From positions 1-21,310 of the forward strand of contig JAEDCX010000039.1 in NCBI GenBank assembly GCA_016293925.1: a stretch of DNA of 21,310 nt, in the 5' to 3' direction. Under the pieces are notes generated by a model that was not told the origin of the DNA, did no database searches, and worked only from the letters and a program-made list of their open reading frames with translations. Made by a program: the position numbers and the translations under genes. Of the stretch, positions 14,696 through 21,310 are shown piece after piece. Each line of letters begins with the position of its first letter. The first letter of the stretch is position 1. The DNA comes from Lachnospiraceae bacterium (GTDB taxonomy: Bacteria > Bacillota > Clostridia > Lachnospirales > Lachnospiraceae).

Positions 14696-15780
14696 TATGC
14701 ATGCTCCTTATGGCTTTTTTTCACTCCAAAAATCTGTCTGATGAACGGAATCAATGTTACAATCTCCGTTACCACATAGGTCACGATGAACGAAACGATC
14801 ACCGAAATCAGGAAAAGAACAACCGGTGCATCAATAAACTGCTGCATAATCGCCTCCACCCAAACCACAAACACCAGATACAGCCAGTAAAATGCGTAGC
14901 TGATCTTGTACAGATGCTGTGTGACAATCGTTGATTTGTTCAGATATTGTCTCGCCATGGCAATCACCGCAAGCACCGCCGACCATGCACCAATCCATTT
15001 CGGGATCTCCACAATTACCCCGGTCCGTTCCATCCACACAAAGAGGAAGGTATACGCCGCCAGTCCGACCACGGCGATTCCGGTCAGCAGGAACCGATTG
15101 TTCTGCAGTTTCTCCAGTACCGCTTCATTTGCAAACACATAATACCCCAGCAACAGGATCAGCAGATACTGCACCAGACTCTTTCCTGCGATATTTCCCA
15201 CATAACTGCCAAGAGCCGGAAGAATTCCTACAAGAAGCAGCACGATCAGTCCCGGATTGTTCACCCGCAGCTTCGGCAGTATCCGTTTCTGCAACATAAC
15301 CACCAGCAACGCTACAAGCCCTGATACAAGCAGAAAGAACAGAAACCACAGATGCCCCAGTGTAAAATGTCCGTCAAACCCTGTCAGATCGGTCGCTTCC
15401 ATCAGAAACACCCTGTAATGTCTGGCAAATCCAGGTACATACCCGAAGTTATAAACATCGGTAAAATAGGACAGCACAGCCACAATGCTGAAGATTCCGA
15501 TGACCAAGGGAATTCCCAGACGCTTCAGTCTGTTGACCGCAAATTCTGTCGCGGTTCTCTTCTCCAGTGAATAGCGCATTGTCATTCCCGCAAGCAGGAA
15601 CAATACCGACATAATCCACGGACTTATCATGGTATAAAAGGAAGAGATTCCCTTGCTCTCCCCATCCAGAATAATATAGAAATCCTCTCCCCAGCAGTTG
15701 AGTGCAAGAGCCGCCTGAACCGGCAGCAACAGCGCAATCAAAATCCATCTCAGGTTATCCACATAATGTTGTCTTTTCAT
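14695..15780 (-). CDS. Acyltransferase family 3 membrane protein
   Basis: I start this at the ATG at 15778-15780, with AAGGG about 6 bases before it. An upstream in-frame ATG (15838-15840) is ruled out because it lies inside the promoter -10 box. The 361 residues contain about ten membrane helices. The opening MKRQHYVDNLRWILIALLLP and the motif VNRLKRLGIPLVIGI are typical of acyltransferase-3 proteins (OafA/NodX/OpgC type), which add acyl groups to sugars or polymers across the membrane. The FTLGHLWFLFFLL segment is also conserved in this group. The acceptor is unknown; a cell-envelope glycan is likely. The stop codon shares one base with the fbp start. Confidence 0.88.
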   Translation of the reverse strand: MKRQHYVDNLRWILIALLLPVQAALALNCWGEDFYIILDGESKGISSFYTMISPWIMSVLFLLAGMTMRYSLEKRTATEFAVNRLKRLGIPLVIGIFSIVAVLSYFTDVYNFGYVPGFARHYRVFLMEATDLTGFDGHFTLGHLWFLFFLLVSGLVALLVVMLQKRILPKLRVNNPGLIVLLLVGILPALGSYVGNIAGKSLVQYLLILLLGYYVFANEAVLEKLQNNRFLLTGIAVVGLAAYTFLFVWMERTGVIVEIPKWIGAWSAVLAVIAMARQYLNKSTIVTQHLYKISYAFYWLYLVFVVWVEAIMQQFIDAPVVLFLISVIVSFIVTYVVTEIVTLIPFIRQIFGVKKSHKEHA

Positions 15781-15838
15781 TCTTTTCCCTTCTGTCCGGT
15801 CTTTCCGGCATTGATGAGATATGTATCCCGTTTCCTCC

Positions 15839-15866
15839 ATTATAACAGATTCCGCTCAAATGTATA
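15839..15866 (-). promoter_or_regulatory. Promoter of the acyltransferase-fbp operon
   Basis: TATACA (15861-15866, 4 of 6) and a consensus TATAAT (15839-15844) are separated by 16 bases; TGT before the -10 makes an extended -10. The ATG that opens the longest frame is part of TATAATG and so is not a start codon. Confidence 0.75.
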
Positions 15867-15885
15867 CCACAAACCATGCCACACA

Positions 15886-15925
15886 ACAAAAAGAAGAGTT
15901 CATGCCGTCCTTCTGCATGAACTCT
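15886..15925 (-). terminator. Terminator of the dapA-dapB operon
   Basis: An 11-bp perfect stem AGAGTTCATGC/GCATGAACTCT (15915-15925 and 15895-15905) with a 9-base loop is followed on the minus strand by TCTTTTTG. It lies about 37 bases past the dapB stop codon. Confidence 0.9.
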
Positions 15926-15962
15926 CATCATCTGTGTTACTCTGCCATTCCCGGTCATCCCG

Positions 15963-16715
15963 TCAGCCGATTACATCCCCCATGGAATATAGGCCGGGGC
16001 CTTTGCCCGCAAGGAATTTGGCAGCCTGTATTGCACCTTTTCCAAACACTGCCCTGGAGTACGCTGTATGGGAGAACGTGATCACCTCATCCGTTCCTGC
16101 GAAGATCACATCGTGATCGCCCACAATGGTGCCGCCGCGTACCGCAGAGATACCGATTTCCTTTTTTTCCCTCTTCTTGCGTTCCTGGCTTCTGTCATAT
16201 TTGTACGCATACTCATGATCCAGAACCTCATTGATGGAATCTGCCAGCGCAAGGGCCGTACCGCTCGGCGCATCCAGTTTCTGATTGTGATGCTTCTCCA
16301 CAATCTCAATATCAAATCCTGCCGGGGCAAGGGTTTTGGTTGCCTCCTTCAGCAGTTTCATCAGCATATTGATTCCGAGCGACATATTCGCAGAGCGCAG
16401 AACCGCAACCTTGGCGGACGCTTCGTTCAAATGTGCAAGCTGTTCCTCGGACAATCCCGTTGTACACACAACCACAGGGGTTCCTGTGGAAACCGCATAA
16501 TCCAGAAGTCCGTCAACTGCTGCCGGGTTTGCGAAATCAATGATTGCATCTGCCTTCTGCGTACATTCTGCAATGGTTTTGTAGACAGGATATCCATTCT
16601 GCTCTTTATCATAGAGATCAACACCTGCAACAATCTCAATCTCCTCATCCGCTGCAATCAGTCCTGAGATCATCTGTCCCATCCGGCCGTTACAGCCATG
16701 CATAATCACTTTCAT
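15963..16715 (-). CDS. dapB: 4-hydroxy-tetrahydrodipicolinate reductase DapB
   Basis: DapB reduces the DapA product with NAD(P)H to tetrahydrodipicolinate on the way to diaminopimelate and lysine. The 250 residues show the nucleotide-binding loop MHGCNGRMG (5-13), the CTTGLSEEQ segment (84-92), the catalytic and substrate motif EKHHNQKLDAPSGTA (140-154, with His142, His143 and Lys146), and the C-terminal GDHDVIFAGTDE and KGPGLYSM. The start codon follows the dapA stop codon with no gap (TAAATG), and its ribosome binding site GGGGTG lies within dapA, so the two are translationally coupled. It is controlled through the upstream lysine riboswitch. Confidence 0.97.
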   Translation of the reverse strand: MKVIMHGCNGRMGQMISGLIAADEEIEIVAGVDLYDKEQNGYPVYKTIAECTQKADAIIDFANPAAVDGLLDYAVSTGTPVVVCTTGLSEEQLAHLNEASAKVAVLRSANMSLGINMLMKLLKEATKTLAPAGFDIEIVEKHHNQKLDAPSGTALALADSINEVLDHEYAYKYDRSQERKKREKKEIGISAVRGGTIVGDHDVIFAGTDEVITFSHTAYSRAVFGKGAIQAAKFLAGKGPGLYSMGDVIG

Positions 16716-17603
16716 TTACAGCACCCCGTATTCTTTCATCGCCTTCTCCAGTCTTGCCGCATTCACATCCTCCATCTGTGTCAACGGACGACGCAGCACA
16801 CCGGTGTCACGTCCCTGCAGTTCGATTCCTTTCTTCACAGGAATCGGATTCACCTCACAGAAAAGAGCATCAATCAGGGCAATGCTCTTCAGTTGCAAGG
16901 CACGGCTTCCCTCAATATCGCCATCCAGATATTTGGTGACGATATCATGTGTCTGCCGTGGTGCAATGTTGGATAATACGGAAATGACTCCCTTTGCACC
17001 GAGCGCCAGCATCGGAACTGTCTGGTTATCATTGCCGGAATACAGATCCACGCATCCGTCGGCAAGCGCCATCATTCTGGCAATGTTGCTGAAATTGTCC
17101 GTAGCGTCCTTCACGCCGACAATATTTTTCACCTCTCTGCACAGTCTCACAACAGTCTCGGGAAGGATGGTGACACCACCCGTTCTGCCCGGGATATTAT
17201 AGAGAATAACCGGAATCTTCACGGAATCCGCCACAATCTTGAAATGCTCAAACAGTCCTTTTTGCGTACATTTGTTATAGTACGGTGTCACAACCAGAAG
17301 CGCATCCGCGCCAACCCGCTCGGCTTCCTGTGACAGGAACACCGCCGTCTCTGTTGCATTGGATCCGGTTCCCGCAATGACAGGAATTCTTCCCGCAACC
17401 TGTTTTACACAAAAAGAAATCACATCGATATGCTCCTCATGAGATAATGTCGACGCTTCCCCTGTGGTTCCGCATACGATAATCGCATCCGTACCACCCT
17501 GAATCTGATACTCAATCTGTTCTGCAAATCTCGGGAAATCCACTTCCCCGTTTTGCGTAAATGGTGTTGTAATCGCAACACCTGCGCCTGTAAATACAGC
17601 CAT
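16716..17603 (-). CDS. dapA: 4-hydroxy-tetrahydrodipicolinate synthase DapA
   Basis: DapA condenses pyruvate with aspartate semialdehyde, the first committed step to diaminopimelate and lysine. The 295-residue TIM barrel has GTTGE (45-49), Tyr109 in TPYYNK, Tyr135 and Arg140 in LYNIPGRTG, and the Schiff-base Lys165 in GVKDATDN. These residues form the complete active site. GTAGGAGGAGCG lies just before the ATG at 17601-17603. It is the first gene of the dapA-dapB operon and has a 390-base region upstream that holds the promoter, a lysine aptamer and a terminator. No sign of transfer or damage was seen. Confidence 0.98.
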   Translation of the reverse strand: MAVFTGAGVAITTPFTQNGEVDFPRFAEQIEYQIQGGTDAIIVCGTTGEASTLSHEEHIDVISFCVKQVAGRIPVIAGTGSNATETAVFLSQEAERVGADALLVVTPYYNKCTQKGLFEHFKIVADSVKIPVILYNIPGRTGGVTILPETVVRLCREVKNIVGVKDATDNFSNIARMMALADGCVDLYSGNDNQTVPMLALGAKGVISVLSNIAPRQTHDIVTKYLDGDIEGSRALQLKSIALIDALFCEVNPIPVKKGIELQGRDTGVLRRPLTQMEDVNAARLEKAMKEYGVL

Positions 17604-17640
17604 GTTTCGCTCCTCCTACTCTCTCAGGATCAACCACTCG

Positions 17641-17678
17641 TGTAAATAATAAAACCAGCTCATATACAGATGGGCTGG
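17641..17678 (-). terminator. Riboswitch-controlled terminator before dapA
   Basis: CCAGCCCAT (17670-17678) pairs with ATGAGCTGG (17655-17663) with one C-A mismatch, followed by TTTTATTATTT. The left arm can instead pair with AGATGGG (17717-17723) at the 3' side of the aptamer, giving an antiterminator. Confidence 0.85.
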
Positions 17679-17706
17679 CGAACAAAAACGAACTATTATT
17701 ATTCCA

Positions 17707-17873
17707 CTGATAGCGCCCCATCTTGTCAGATGACAGTTATACACCTCTTCGATGCATCCCCAAGAATCGAATCACAGGTCATCTCCTCTTTCGGCGTCGT
17801 CCCCTTTCCCGCTTCCTCCTCTGTGCCTGTCACATCAGAACCGGTACTTATGAAAAACGCAACCTCTATCCTG
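17707..17873 (-). promoter_or_regulatory. Lysine riboswitch (L-box) of dapA-dapB
   Basis: The minus strand carries the conserved L-box blocks in order: GATAGAGGTTGCG (17858-17870), AAGTA (17845-17849), and GGAAAGGGGACGACGCCGAA within 17787-17809. The closing 3' strand CTATC (17709-17713) pairs with GATAG (17866-17870) to make P1. This matches the lysC leader aptamer of Bacillus closely. Lysine binding should stabilise P1 and favour the terminator at 17641-17678, switching dapA and dapB off. That is the known behaviour of the class; the specific antiterminator pairing is my reading. Confidence 0.93.
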
Positions 17874-17882
17874 TTATATTGT

Positions 17883-17898
17883 GTTATCAACTGATAAC
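17883..17898. repeat. 7-bp inverted repeat at the 5' end of the dapA transcript
   Basis: GTTATCA-AC-TGATAAC lies directly downstream of the predicted transcription start (about 17899) and upstream of the aptamer. It could be a 5' mRNA hairpin or an operator. Confidence 0.6.
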
Positions 17899-17899
17899 G

Positions 17900-17954
17900 C
17901 AAATAATCATAACACGCACATCGCGTACTGTCAATGCGCAGTTATGATTATTTG
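17900..17954. repeat. Perfect 14-bp inverted repeat around the dapA promoter
   Basis: Arm 17900-17913 (CAAATAATCATAAC) and arm 17941-17954 are exact complements, 27 bases apart. The -35 box lies in the spacer and the -10 box within the left arm. A third, 6-bp repeat TGTAAC/GTTACA follows at 17953-17980. Confidence 0.85.
17906..17934 (-). promoter_or_regulatory. Promoter of the dapA-dapB operon
   Basis: A consensus TTGACA (17929-17934) and TATGAT (17906-17911, 5 of 6) are separated by 17 bases on the minus strand. Transcription should begin near 17899, about 26 bases before the lysine aptamer. Confidence 0.85.
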
Positions 17955-17993
17955 TAACGATATAATAACTATTTGTTACAATATCCCGTCCGG

Positions 17994-18488
17994 TCAGTCA
18001 AAAACCTTAAATCTGACCGGTTCAATGGTATAAACTTCATCTGCAAGAATACAGGTATCATCCCGCAGCTGTATTCCGGTGAGAATAATACTCTGTTCAT
18101 CGTTCCTGGCTTCCAACAGCTTCTTCACATCACCCGATGTAATAATACCATTATCAATCAAACCCAGAAGCTCATCCAGAACCAACAGGTCACATTCCCC
18201 TGTTGTGAGGACCTTTCTGGCATAATTCACTCCATTATTGATGTTGCGGATCTCTTCTCTCTGTTCTTCTTCTGTCAATTTCTCAAAGTCTCTGTCAGAT
18301 TTTTCAAAACGGAAGAATTTGATCTCCGGCTCCAAACGCTTTAACAGGTCAGAATCCTCAATTCCTTTCAGAAACTGGATGATCACTACCCTCTGTCCCA
18401 GTTCAGCGGCCTTAATAGCCCTTCCAAGTGCTGCGGATGATTTGCCGATTCCCTCACCACTATAGATCTGTACTGTACCCTTTATCAT
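17994..18488 (-). CDS. cobO: Corrinoid adenosyltransferase, CobO/BtuR/CobP family
   Basis: The enzyme transfers adenosyl from ATP to cobalt in cob(I)alamin or cobyrinate diamide, giving coenzyme B12 forms. I use the ATG at 18486-18488 (164 residues) because GAGG lies about 9 bases before it; an ATG at 18503 would overlap the SSB stop region and touch its own ribosome binding site. The P-loop GEGIGKSSAALG (11-22, Lys16), the VVIIQFLKG strand, and the LLVLDELLGLIDNGII block match CobO proteins. The P-loop has Ile and Ser-Ser where GKGKTT is more usual. No other cobalamin gene is in the window. It lies 4 bases after the SSB-like gene and is probably cotranscribed with it. Confidence 0.88.
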   Translation of the reverse strand: MIKGTVQIYSGEGIGKSSAALGRAIKAAELGQRVVIIQFLKGIEDSDLLKRLEPEIKFFRFEKSDRDFEKLTEEEQREEIRNINNGVNYARKVLTTGECDLLVLDELLGLIDNGIITSGDVKKLLEARNDEQSIILTGIQLRDDTCILADEVYTIEPVRFKVFD

Positions 18489-18492
18489 ATGT

Positions 18493-19149
18493 CTATTCCT
18501 CATCTCCTGCCGTTAATTCCAGTTTGCTGACGGAAACCTCATAAGCAACTCGACGTTCTGTCTGATCCTCATTCAGTTTCTTTACATACTCACGGCTCTG
18601 AATACGTCCCCAGATCTCACATCTGGTACCAACTTCAAACGTAGAAGCAAATCTGGCATTGCGTCCCCAACAGATGCAGGGGATGTAGTCGGATTTGCCA
18701 TACGGTCTGTTCACTGCGATCAACAGATCGGCAATCTCTCTGCCGAGGGGCGTCTTACGATATACCGGTTCTTTGCAGATAAACCCATCCAGATAGATCT
18801 GATTCGTTCTGGAATTCTCACTACCCGCACGCTCCACCTCATCGGGATCCACAAAAGTAATCTCACGCACAAAAACGGAGAGCACCAGTTTATTTTTCCG
18901 CTCTTCATGACGGTTGTAGGATCTGAACTGTCCGTTGGCTTCTATGTATGCGCCCTTATAGTCAGCCTTCACATCCATCAGACGTTCCGATACCATCAGC
19001 GGAATGATATCCATGGAATCGCTCAGACGTACCACTCTGACATCTACCATATAGAAGCCTTCACCGTATACCTCGTGACTATAAGTGAAATCACTTACGA
19101 TCTCACCGATAATCGTTACCTGATTGTTCTCAATTACTTTATCTGTCAT
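18493..19149 (-). CDS. SSB-like protein with two tandem OB folds
   Basis: The ATG at 19147-19149 is chosen because AGGAGG lies 5 bases before it; the frame stays open further upstream to 19293 without a ribosome binding site. The 218 residues appear to contain two OB domains. The first, about 9-100, runs QVTIIGEIVSDFTYSHEVYG to LSVFVREITFV. The second, about 115-212, runs NQIYLDGFICKEPVYRKTPL through REIADLLIAVNRPYGKSDYI to IWGRIQSREYVKK and is clearly of SSB type. It lacks the acidic DxPF tip by which classic SSB recruits partners and ends ELTAGDEE. It probably binds single-stranded DNA as an accessory or second SSB. It is followed at once by the cobO-type gene. Confidence 0.82.
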   Translation of the reverse strand: MTDKVIENNQVTIIGEIVSDFTYSHEVYGEGFYMVDVRVVRLSDSMDIIPLMVSERLMDVKADYKGAYIEANGQFRSYNRHEERKNKLVLSVFVREITFVDPDEVERAGSENSRTNQIYLDGFICKEPVYRKTPLGREIADLLIAVNRPYGKSDYIPCICWGRNARFASTFEVGTRCEIWGRIQSREYVKKLNEDQTERRVAYEVSVSKLELTAGDEE

Positions 19150-19363
19150 TATGTCCTCCTGTTCTACGTCACCACTCTGACTGTAGTTTATAATATTTGT
19201 CCCTTTTTCATAATAGACCAAAATGACGGTTTGTGAACCATTAAGGCATCGCACTTTTTCATGGAAAACAGTATGTCTGATGCCCTGTTTCATTTACATA
19301 TTACATATCATACCCCAATTCTGTTCTTTTTGCACCATCATTTTGCAAAATTTCCGTTTTGTA
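19150..19363. other. Intergenic stretch between the SSB-like gene and typA
   Basis: No gene is supported here. The minus-strand frame of the SSB-like gene stays open to 19293 but without translation signals. AT-rich hexamers such as TATTAT (19190-19195) could be the SSB -10 box, but no convincing -35 box accompanies them. Nothing else clear was seen. Confidence 0.6.
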
Positions 19364-19393
19364 TTTACATTCATTTGCATGTGGTGCTATACT
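19364..19393 (+). promoter_or_regulatory. Promoter of typA
   Basis: TTTACA (19364-19369, 5 of 6) and TATACT (19388-19393, 5 of 6) are separated by 18 bases; TGC before the -10 makes an extended -10. The leader to the ATG is about 80 bases and includes a short GGG/CCC hairpin near 19407-19419. Confidence 0.75.
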
Positions 19394-19481
19394 GTTTAAG
19401 TTTTAGGGCGTTCGTCCCGCATGTATAGAAAAAAGAAAAACAAACCATAACAATACGAAAAGATCAATAGGAGTTTCCAAA

Positions 19482-21310
19482 ATGATTCAGGAAAGAAATG
19501 ATGTCAGAAACATAGCAATCATCGCCCATGTCGATCACGGCAAAACGACCCTGGTAGATGAATTGCTGAAGCAGAGCGGCATATTCCGTGCCAATCAGGA
19601 GATTGGGGAACGGATCATGGATTCCAATGATATTGAGCGGGAACGCGGCATCACCATCCTGTCCAAGAATACCGCCGTTACGTATCAGAATACCAAGATC
19701 AATATTATCGATACCCCCGGGCATGCGGATTTCGGCGGAGAAGTGGAACGGGTTCTGAAAATGGTAAACGGTGCCATTCTCGTTGTAGACGCCTTCGAAG
19801 GCGTTATGCCCCAGACCAAATTCGTCCTCCGCAAGGCTCTCGAGATGAAGCTCCCAATCATCGTCTGTATCAATAAAATTGACCGTCCGGAGGCCAGACC
19901 TACCGAAGTGGTTGACGAAGTACTGGAACTCTTCATGGATCTGGACGCAGACGAGTCTCTTTTGGACTGCCCATTCGTATTTGCTTCCGCCAAAGCAGGA
20001 ATTGCTTCCATGGATGCCAATGTAAAGGGCACCGACATGGTTCCTCTTTTTGAAACAATTCTGGATTATATCCCGGCACCGCAGGGAGATCCGGATCTTG
20101 GCGCACAGATACTGATCAGTACCATCGACTATAACGAGTATGTGGGGCGCATCGGTATCGGTAAGATTGACAACGGAACGCTTAAGGTAAATCAAGAGGT
20201 GATGATCGTGAATCATCACGAGCCTGACAAAATGAAAAAGGTGAAGGTCTCCAAATTATATGAGTTCGACGGTCTGAACAAGGTGGAAGTGACCGAGAGC
20301 CACATCGGCTCCATCGTGGCAATCTCCGGTATTGCAGACATTCACATCGGCGATACGCTGTGTGCCACCGATAATGTGATTCCGATTCCTTTCCAGAAGA
20401 TCTCAGAGCCTACGATTGCCATGCATTTTATTGTCAATGACTCTCCGCTTGCCGGACAGGAGGGCAAATATGTGACCAGCCGGCACATCCGGGATCGTCT
20501 TTTCAGGGAACTGAATACAGATGTCTCCCTTCGTGTGGAAGAGACAGAGAATACAGATGCATTCAAAGTATCCGGACGAGGCGAGCTGCATCTGTCCGTT
20601 CTGATCGAGAATATGCGTCGTGAGGGATTTGAATTCGCTGTCAGCAAGGCCGAAGTTCTCTACCGGCATGACGAGAACGGCAAACTGCTGGAGCCTATGG
20701 AGCTTGCATACGTGGATGTTCCGGACGAATTCTCCGGCATCGTGATTGAGAAGCTGAGCCAGCGAAAAGGTGAACTGCGCAGCATGGGAACCACTTCCGG
20801 CGGATATACCCGCCTTGAATTCTCCATCCCCTCCCGGGGGCTCATCGGTTACCGGGGGGATTTCATGACAGATACCAAGGGCAACGGTATCCTGAACACC
20901 ATCTTTGACGGCTACGGTCCCTACAAGGGAGATATTGCATACAGAAAGCAGGGCTCTCTCATCGCCTTTGAAGCAGGTGAGTCCATTACCTACGGTCTGT
21001 TCAACGCCCAGGAACGGGGTACTCTTTTCATCGGCCCCGGCGAAAAGGTATATTCCGGCATGGTTGTCGGCCTGAGTTCCAAGCCGGAAGACATTGAACT
21101 GAACGTCTGCAAGAAAAAGCAGCTGACCAACACTCGTTCCTCCAGTGCGGATGAAGCACTGCGGCTGACGCCTCCCAAGATCTTAAGTCTGGAGCAGGCC
21201 ATCGACTTCATCGATACCGACGAGCTGCTGGAGATCACACCGAAAAGTCTCCGAATCCGGAAGAAAATTCTGGATCCGACGCTCCGCAAGCGTGCGAACA
21301 TGAAGAAATA
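19482..21310 (+). CDS. typA: Translational GTPase TypA/BipA (stop codon cut by window edge)
   Basis: TypA/BipA is a ribosome-binding GTPase related to EF-G and LepA that helps ribosome assembly and stress or cold adaptation. The frame gives 609 residues and then the bases TA at the window end, so only the last base of the stop codon is missing and the protein is complete. G motifs are present: AHVDHGKT (15-22), RERGIT, IIDTPGHADFGGEVERV, INKID and ASAKAG. The EF-G-like domains III and V follow (VSGRGELHLSVLIENMRREG), then the BipA-specific C-terminal domain with SRGLIGYRGDFMTDTKGNG, and the end KKILDPTLRKRANMKK. TAGGAG lies 9 bases before the ATG. It is divergent from the SSB-like gene. Confidence 0.98.
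   Translation, partial: MIQERNDVRNIAIIAHVDHGKTTLVDELLKQSGIFRANQEIGERIMDSNDIERERGITILSKNTAVTYQNTKINIIDTPGHADFGGEVERVLKMVNGAILVVDAFEGVMPQTKFVLRKALEMKLPIIVCINKIDRPEARPTEVVDEVLELFMDLDADESLLDCPFVFASAKAGIASMDANVKGTDMVPLFETILDYIPAPQGDPDLGAQILISTIDYNEYVGRIGIGKIDNGTLKVNQEVMIVNHHEPDKMKKVKVSKLYEFDGLNKVEVTESHIGSIVAISGIADIHIGDTLCATDNVIPIPFQKISEPTIAMHFIVNDSPLAGQEGKYVTSRHIRDRLFRELNTDVSLRVEETENTDAFKVSGRGELHLSVLIENMRREGFEFAVSKAEVLYRHDENGKLLEPMELAYVDVPDEFSGIVIEKLSQRKGELRSMGTTSGGYTRLEFSIPSRGLIGYRGDFMTDTKGNGILNTIFDGYGPYKGDIAYRKQGSLIAFEAGESITYGLFNAQERGTLFIGPGEKVYSGMVVGLSSKPEDIELNVCKKKQLTNTRSSSADEALRLTPPKILSLEQAIDFIDTDELLEITPKSLRIRKKILDPTLRKRANMKK

Noticed and set aside
15781..15840. N-terminal extension of the acyltransferase frame
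   Set aside because: The upstream ATG is part of an extended -10 promoter box (TATAATG), so it cannot be the start codon of that transcript.
19150..19293. N-terminal extension of the SSB-like frame
   Set aside because: There is no ribosome binding site upstream; AGGAGG directly before 19149 fixes the start.
19464..20219. A 251-codon minus-strand open frame opposite typA
   Set aside because: It is fully antisense to the G domain of typA, with no family resemblance.

Overview
The window looks like a stable chromosomal housekeeping segment of a Gram-positive, Clostridia-type bacterium, most probably of the Lachnospiraceae. The signs are a class III fructose-1,6-bisphosphatase, a YerC/YecD-type TrpR relative, a DUF1836 protein, a PcrA-type helicase, a PadR regulator, strong AGGAGG-type ribosome binding sites and a lysine riboswitch in front of dapA. 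Genus cannot be decided. No tRNA, rRNA, CRISPR array, insertion sequence, prophage or integrase was seen. Most genes are on the minus strand; only the YerC-like gene, the cold shock gene, a small lipoprotein gene and typA are on the plus strand.

Layout. At 1-307 is the 5' part of a PadR repressor gene, with its promoter buried in palindromic operators (320-387). A minus-strand block at 586-7847 reads, in transcription order: orphan ABC-type substrate-binding lipoprotein, EamA permease, exported trypsin-like protease, pcrA helicase, small acidic-tailed membrane protein, and an RlmD-type rRNA methyltransferase. At 8083-9440 a DUF1836 gene (-) and a YerC-like regulator (+) diverge from facing promoters. 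At 9550-10751 a membrane-anchored M23-like protein and a bactofilin form a two-gene operon; the M23 domain has lost its metal ligands. Next come a cold shock gene (10940-11140, +), an isolated eukaryotic-type hisA (11310-12086, -) and an Asn-rich lipoprotein gene (12284-12643, +). An acyltransferase gene and fbp overlap by one base at 12737-15780. The dapA-dapB operon (15963-17603) is preceded by a lysine riboswitch with a recognisable terminator/antiterminator pair, and its promoter lies inside a perfect 14-bp inverted repeat. A double-OB-fold SSB-like gene and a cobO-type adenosyltransferase gene follow (17994-19149, -). typA/bipA (19482-21310, +) ends two bases into its stop codon at the window edge.

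Functional themes. Lysine/diaminopimelate synthesis (dapA, dapB) supplies peptidoglycan and protein, and lysine gates it. The bactofilin/M23 pair points to cell-envelope morphogenesis. PcrA and the SSB-like protein act on DNA; RlmD, TypA and Csp act on ribosomes and RNA. I found no clearly new multi-gene system. The best leads are the catalytically dead M23/bactofilin pair, the isolated eukaryotic-type HisA, the inverted-repeat cluster around the dapA promoter, and a pseudoknot-like intergenic element at 6782-6844.
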